A stretch of DNA of 64,000 nucleotides from contig NZ_FNUB01000005.1 in assembly GCF_900105985.1 (NCBI RefSeq), positions 1,736,001 through 1,800,000 of the forward strand. Reading direction: 5' to 3'. A program made the position numbers and the translations under genes. The notes beneath the pieces were generated by a model. The model was not told the origin of the DNA. It made no database searches and was given only the letters and a program-made list of their open reading frames with translations. The stretch comes from Tenacibaculum sp. MAR_2010_89 (GTDB lineage: Bacteria > Bacteroidota > Bacteroidia > Flavobacteriales > Flavobacteriaceae). Below, one piece after another: positions 61,418 to 64,000 of this stretch; the stretch's first letter is position 1, and the number at the start of each line of letters is the position of its first letter.

Positions 61418-62283
61418 GTAATTAATATAGCTGAACCAACATAAGCAAATGCTTCTATTAATCCTGCACCGATATTTGGTTTTTCTTGATTAATGATTTC
61501 ATCAGTTAATTTTCTTCCAGGTAATAATATTTTGTCTGTTAAGAAGCGCATAATTGGTAACAAGATAATTCCTAAAATAGTTTGTAAGCTAACATCGATA
61601 AGAGTTGTTGTCCAATCAATAAAAGGATCAATTAATGCATTCATTATTATAATCCCAATAGCAAGTATGGCTCCTCCAAAACTAACACCTACCGCTACAT
61701 TATCCTTTTCAATGTGCTTGTGTACATCAAAATTAATCCATAAAGTAAAGATTTTTGTTGCTATAATGAGCATAAAGTTTCCTATTGCCCAATAGCTAAT
61801 AAATGTTAAAAGTCCTTCTTGTAAACTAGTAGATTCACCAATAAGAGCTCCATGAAGTAACAATGCATTGGCGATATATATACAAGCCTCTATAATTCCA
61901 GTACCTTCATTTTTATCTTCTATAATCTCTTTTTTAATGTCGAATTTTGGAAGGATTAACTTGTTGCTAATTAAAATTGATATATGCAATAAAATGACCC
62001 CTGCTATTCCATAAACTCCAATATGAATTAGGTCAGTATAAAAACCAGCACTTTCTCCTACAATTGCTCCTCCAAGGATAGTAATAAGTCCGATAAAATA
62101 CCCAACATATGAAAGGATAAAAGCAAAATTATCTTTTTCTATAAGTTCGTGTGTTATATTAATTTTAGGGTTTAATAATTTATAAATTATTTTCCCTAAG
62201 TAAAAAATTATAAAAGCAGTTGCTACATATCCCAAAGAATGTAGTAAGCTGTTAATGTTTATATATTCGGTTAGATTTTCCAT
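61405..62283 (-). CDS. DUF350-family membrane protein (duplicated domain)
   Basis: 292 residues with about eight membrane helices in two homologous halves. Each half shows the DUF350 pattern: KDNFAFILSYVGYFIGLITILGGAI in the first and KDNVAVGVSFGGAILAIGIIIM in the second, each followed by two or more helices. E. coli YjfL belongs to this family and is found with polyamine-type ligases and DUF4178-like genes. No biochemical role is known; a small channel or membrane-stress component is possible. Confidence 0.9.
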   Translation of the reverse strand: MENLTEYININSLLHSLGYVATAFIIFYLGKIIYKLLNPKINITHELIEKDNFAFILSYVGYFIGLITILGGAIVGESAGFYTDLIHIGVYGIAGVILLHISILISNKLILPKFDIKKEIIEDKNEGTGIIEACIYIANALLLHGALIGESTSLQEGLLTFISYWAIGNFMLIIATKIFTLWINFDVHKHIEKDNVAVGVSFGGAILAIGIIIMNALIDPFIDWTTTLIDVSLQTILGIILLPIMRFLTDKILLPGRKLTDEIINQEKPNIGAGLIEAFAYVGSAILITWSI

Positions 62284-62311
62284 CTATTTTGTTTAGTTTT
62301 TTAAATCGTTG

Positions 62312-63136
62312 TTATTTACCAAATCCGCCACTTCTAGAACGAGAGGATGATCTACTATATCTTGAACTACTTCTTTTTGTTTTACTATAGCTTTTACTAG
62401 AAGTATATCCTCTAGACTTTAAACTAGAAGCACTTTTACTAACCTTTGAATTTACTCTGCTTTTAAATGTTTGTGGTTTTTTACTCCATGAAGTATTGGT
62501 GTTACTTCCATATTTCGTTCCGTATTTATTTGAACTACCATAGTATGATTTTTTATTTCTATAATTTCTATTATAGTCATTCCAATCATTTCTAGGGTAG
62601 CCATATCCATAACCATATCTAGACCCATAAAATAAATCAGAGAATAAACGATAACGACCGTAAAAAGCCCAAAAAGAACTACCATTGCTATGAGTTCTCC
62701 ATTCACCGTATCTAGAATTTCCAACGTAACTATTTACACCAGCTGGAGCTGAGTTTTTGTCGAGTTTACCATTTTTCTTACTCAATATGGTCATTCCTAA
62801 ATCATTTTTGTATTCGTCAAAAGTTATAGGAGAAACCTCTTTCCAATCAGTGTTTACAATTTTTACATCAGTAGGTTTATTAATTGTGTCATTTAATTCT
62901 TCTTTTGTTAAAAAAGGTTTAGATTCTTCAATTAGAATTCGATATTTATGAAAATACTTATCAGTATCTTCTTTATAATCCATATCTGCTAATATGACAT
63001 TGTAATTATTCTTATCAATATATTTTGTAATTATATTGTCAATAGGTGATTTTACAAATTTTGGTTTTCTACTTGCACCACATGCATTTATTAATAAGCA
63101 TATAGTTAATAGAAAAAAGTACTTAATAAGGCGCAT
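62312..63136 (-). CDS. Lipoprotein with Tyr/Ser-rich tail ending in GGFGK
   Basis: 274 residues. Lipobox INAC (Cys19) after a hydrophobic signal. An N-terminal domain of about 130 residues (IDNIITKYIDKNNYNVILAD) is followed by a low-complexity Tyr/Ser/Arg/Asn-rich region (YGYGYGYPRNDWNDYNRNY, then RSSSRYSRSSSRSRSGGFGK). The end SGGFGK resembles the C-terminal GGFG end I recall for DUF1190 proteins such as YgiB/YjfM, which occur in similar gene clusters. It may be the substrate of the enzymes encoded next to it. It lies two bases after the DUF4178 gene. Confidence 0.75.
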   Translation of the reverse strand: MRLIKYFFLLTICLLINACGASRKPKFVKSPIDNIITKYIDKNNYNVILADMDYKEDTDKYFHKYRILIEESKPFLTKEELNDTINKPTDVKIVNTDWKEVSPITFDEYKNDLGMTILSKKNGKLDKNSAPAGVNSYVGNSRYGEWRTHSNGSSFWAFYGRYRLFSDLFYGSRYGYGYGYPRNDWNDYNRNYRNKKSYYGSSNKYGTKYGSNTNTSWSKKPQTFKSRVNSKVSKSASSLKSRGYTSSKSYSKTKRSSSRYSRSSSRSRSGGFGK

Positions 63137-63138
63137 AA

Positions 63139-63693
63139 TTATTCGTTATATGATGGTAAAATATTACTAATTTCAAATGTTTTAAGTGTTTTTCCAACGC
63201 TGGCTTCAAAATCATTTTCATCCCATTGTTCTATAGTTAAACATTTATTTTCATCTTCATTTAAATAGTCAAAAGAAATAAGCTCCTCCCAGTTTTCAGC
63301 TTCTACATTTCTATAGTATCCTGAAGCTTCTTCATCTAAATAATAGGTAATATCTTGGTAAGAAATTTCTTTAGGTGGTTTTCCGTTATTTTCTATATAG
63401 GTTGTAACGGTTGTACCAAGTTTTCTATATTTTAATTCTTCTGAAAGAGTGATAATAAGTTCATCATCATCCTCAATATGAAGAAATCTTTTTTTTCCTT
63501 TTGATTCTATAGTAAATTCTCTAGTGAAAAAATTATTACCCCAATCATATTCAGACATTTTAGTAACAGTCCAGGTTTCTAAGTCGTAATCTAGTAAGTA
63601 TCCTTTTTCTAAATCCGTTATTTTAATATTTGTAGGGTCGTAATGTTTTTCTTCTTTTTCTTTGTTGTTTTTGAATAGGTCAAAAAATCCCAT
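63139..63693 (-). CDS. DUF4178-family protein
   Basis: 184 residues. The family pattern is visible: DLEKGYLLDYDLETWTVTKMSEYDW, EFTIESKGKKRFLHIEDDDEL, ISYQDITYYLDEEASGYYRN and a final WDENDFEASVGK. It is soluble with no signal. DUF4178 proteins are linked by gene neighbourhood with DUF350, AdoMet decarboxylase and spermidine synthase-like genes in many bacteria. The reaction is unknown. Confidence 0.85.
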   Translation of the reverse strand: MGFFDLFKNNKEKEEKHYDPTNIKITDLEKGYLLDYDLETWTVTKMSEYDWGNNFFTREFTIESKGKKRFLHIEDDDELIITLSEELKYRKLGTTVTTYIENNGKPPKEISYQDITYYLDEEASGYYRNVEAENWEELISFDYLNEDENKCLTIEQWDENDFEASVGKTLKTFEISNILPSYNE

Positions 63694-63731
63694 AGTGTTA
63701 GTTTTAGTTAGTTTTTTATGTAAACATAATA

Positions 63732-63998
63732 TTATTTATCTAAGCCTTTTTTTAAAACAGCTTTAATTCCTTCTAAATTATCAGAAAAAGCCATCATTTG
63801 ACTTAAGATTTGAGCCATTTCATTTTTATCACCAAAACCTTTTAATTTATTATTTTTAATAAATATTTGTTTGATGCTATCCCATCGAGTTAACTCATCA
63901 TTTGATAAATTATTTATTAATTCTCGGTATTTTAATAAATTAGCTTCAGCCGATGAGGTTAACGTTTGAGATTCACTTTCATAATGAGATAATAGTAA
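63732..63998 (-). CDS. Partial gene of unknown function (C-terminal end)
   Basis: A frame open to the window edge encodes 88 residues ending at the TAA 63732-63734 on the minus strand. The visible part is helical and charged (LLKYRELINNLSNDELTRWD, KGFGDKNEMAQILSQMMAF, ending AVLKKGLDK). I do not recognise it. It is 38 bases upstream of the DUF4178 gene on the same strand, so it probably belongs to the operon. Confidence 0.65.
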   Translation of the reverse strand, partial: LLLSHYESESQTLTSSAEANLLKYRELINNLSNDELTRWDSIKQIFIKNNKLKGFGDKNEMAQILSQMMAFSDNLEGIKAVLKKGLDK

Positions 63999-64000
63999 TC

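Overview
The window looks like chromosomal DNA from a marine member of the Flavobacteriia (Bacteroidota). Base composition is strongly A+T-rich throughout. Several gene starts are preceded by the Bacteroidota -7 box TAnnTTTG rather than a Shine-Dalgarno sequence. Two large secreted proteins end in type IX secretion (T9SS) sorting domains. Several gene orders (rsfS-ftsH-LUD-cdsA, a SerB-SerA fusion, a LytS/LytTR array) also fit this group. No rRNA, tRNA, CRISPR array, insertion sequence or prophage was seen.

Layout. 1-6 kb: the end of an FMN-binding glutamate synthase-family gene, an RlmG/RsmC-like rRNA methyltransferase, a small outer-membrane barrel and gcvP. 6-10 kb: a UbiA-like membrane protein, a phosphoserine phosphatase/3-phosphoglycerate dehydrogenase fusion, a Crp/Fnr remnant, and an IclR regulator gene interrupted by a one-base deletion in a run of five G. 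10-22 kb: a long + strand operon for kynurenine/3-hydroxyanthranilate breakdown (kynU, kmo, haaO, ACMSD, aminomuconate semialdehyde dehydrogenase, RidA-type deaminase), interleaved with genes of unclear role (SRPBCC, DUF1697, PhyH-like, SDR without the catalytic Tyr/Lys, hotdog thioesterase, multi-TM protein, nitrilase-family hydrolase). 22-34 kb: housekeeping genes (POT transporter, methyltransferase, YceI, ACBP, cdsA, LUD protein, ftsH, rsfS, birA, pyrE, Nudix, dnaK).

34-52 kb is a signalling and surface region. One two-component-propeller histidine kinase and four tandem paralogous membrane kinases of the LytS type precede a single LytTR response regulator. Next come a 1656-residue T9SS-secreted repeat protein and several small secreted proteins of unknown function. 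I find a direct repeat (TTCATTYGGAA, ten-base spacer, TTCATTCGGAA; period 21) before the first tandem kinase, before the giant secreted protein and before a secreted glycine-rich protein. A fourth copy sits before the outer-membrane barrel gene 34 kb away. I propose these as the operators of the LytTR regulator. A YjbQ-family protein and an M36 metalloprotease with a T9SS tail follow.

55.5-64 kb is one compact minus-strand operon running off the window: a partial unknown gene, DUF4178, a Ser/Tyr-rich lipoprotein ending in GGFGK, duplicated DUF350, a membrane-anchored spermidine synthase-like enzyme, a very short AdoMet decarboxylase, a K+ channel with RCK domain, a GRDP-like protein, a protein with a Cys-rich tail, an endonuclease V-like protein and a metallo-beta-lactamase-fold protein. 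This looks like a membrane-associated polyamine or aminopropyl-modification system of unknown role, and with the LytTR regulon it is the best candidate here for undescribed biology. All functional calls come from reading motifs by eye; no database search was run.
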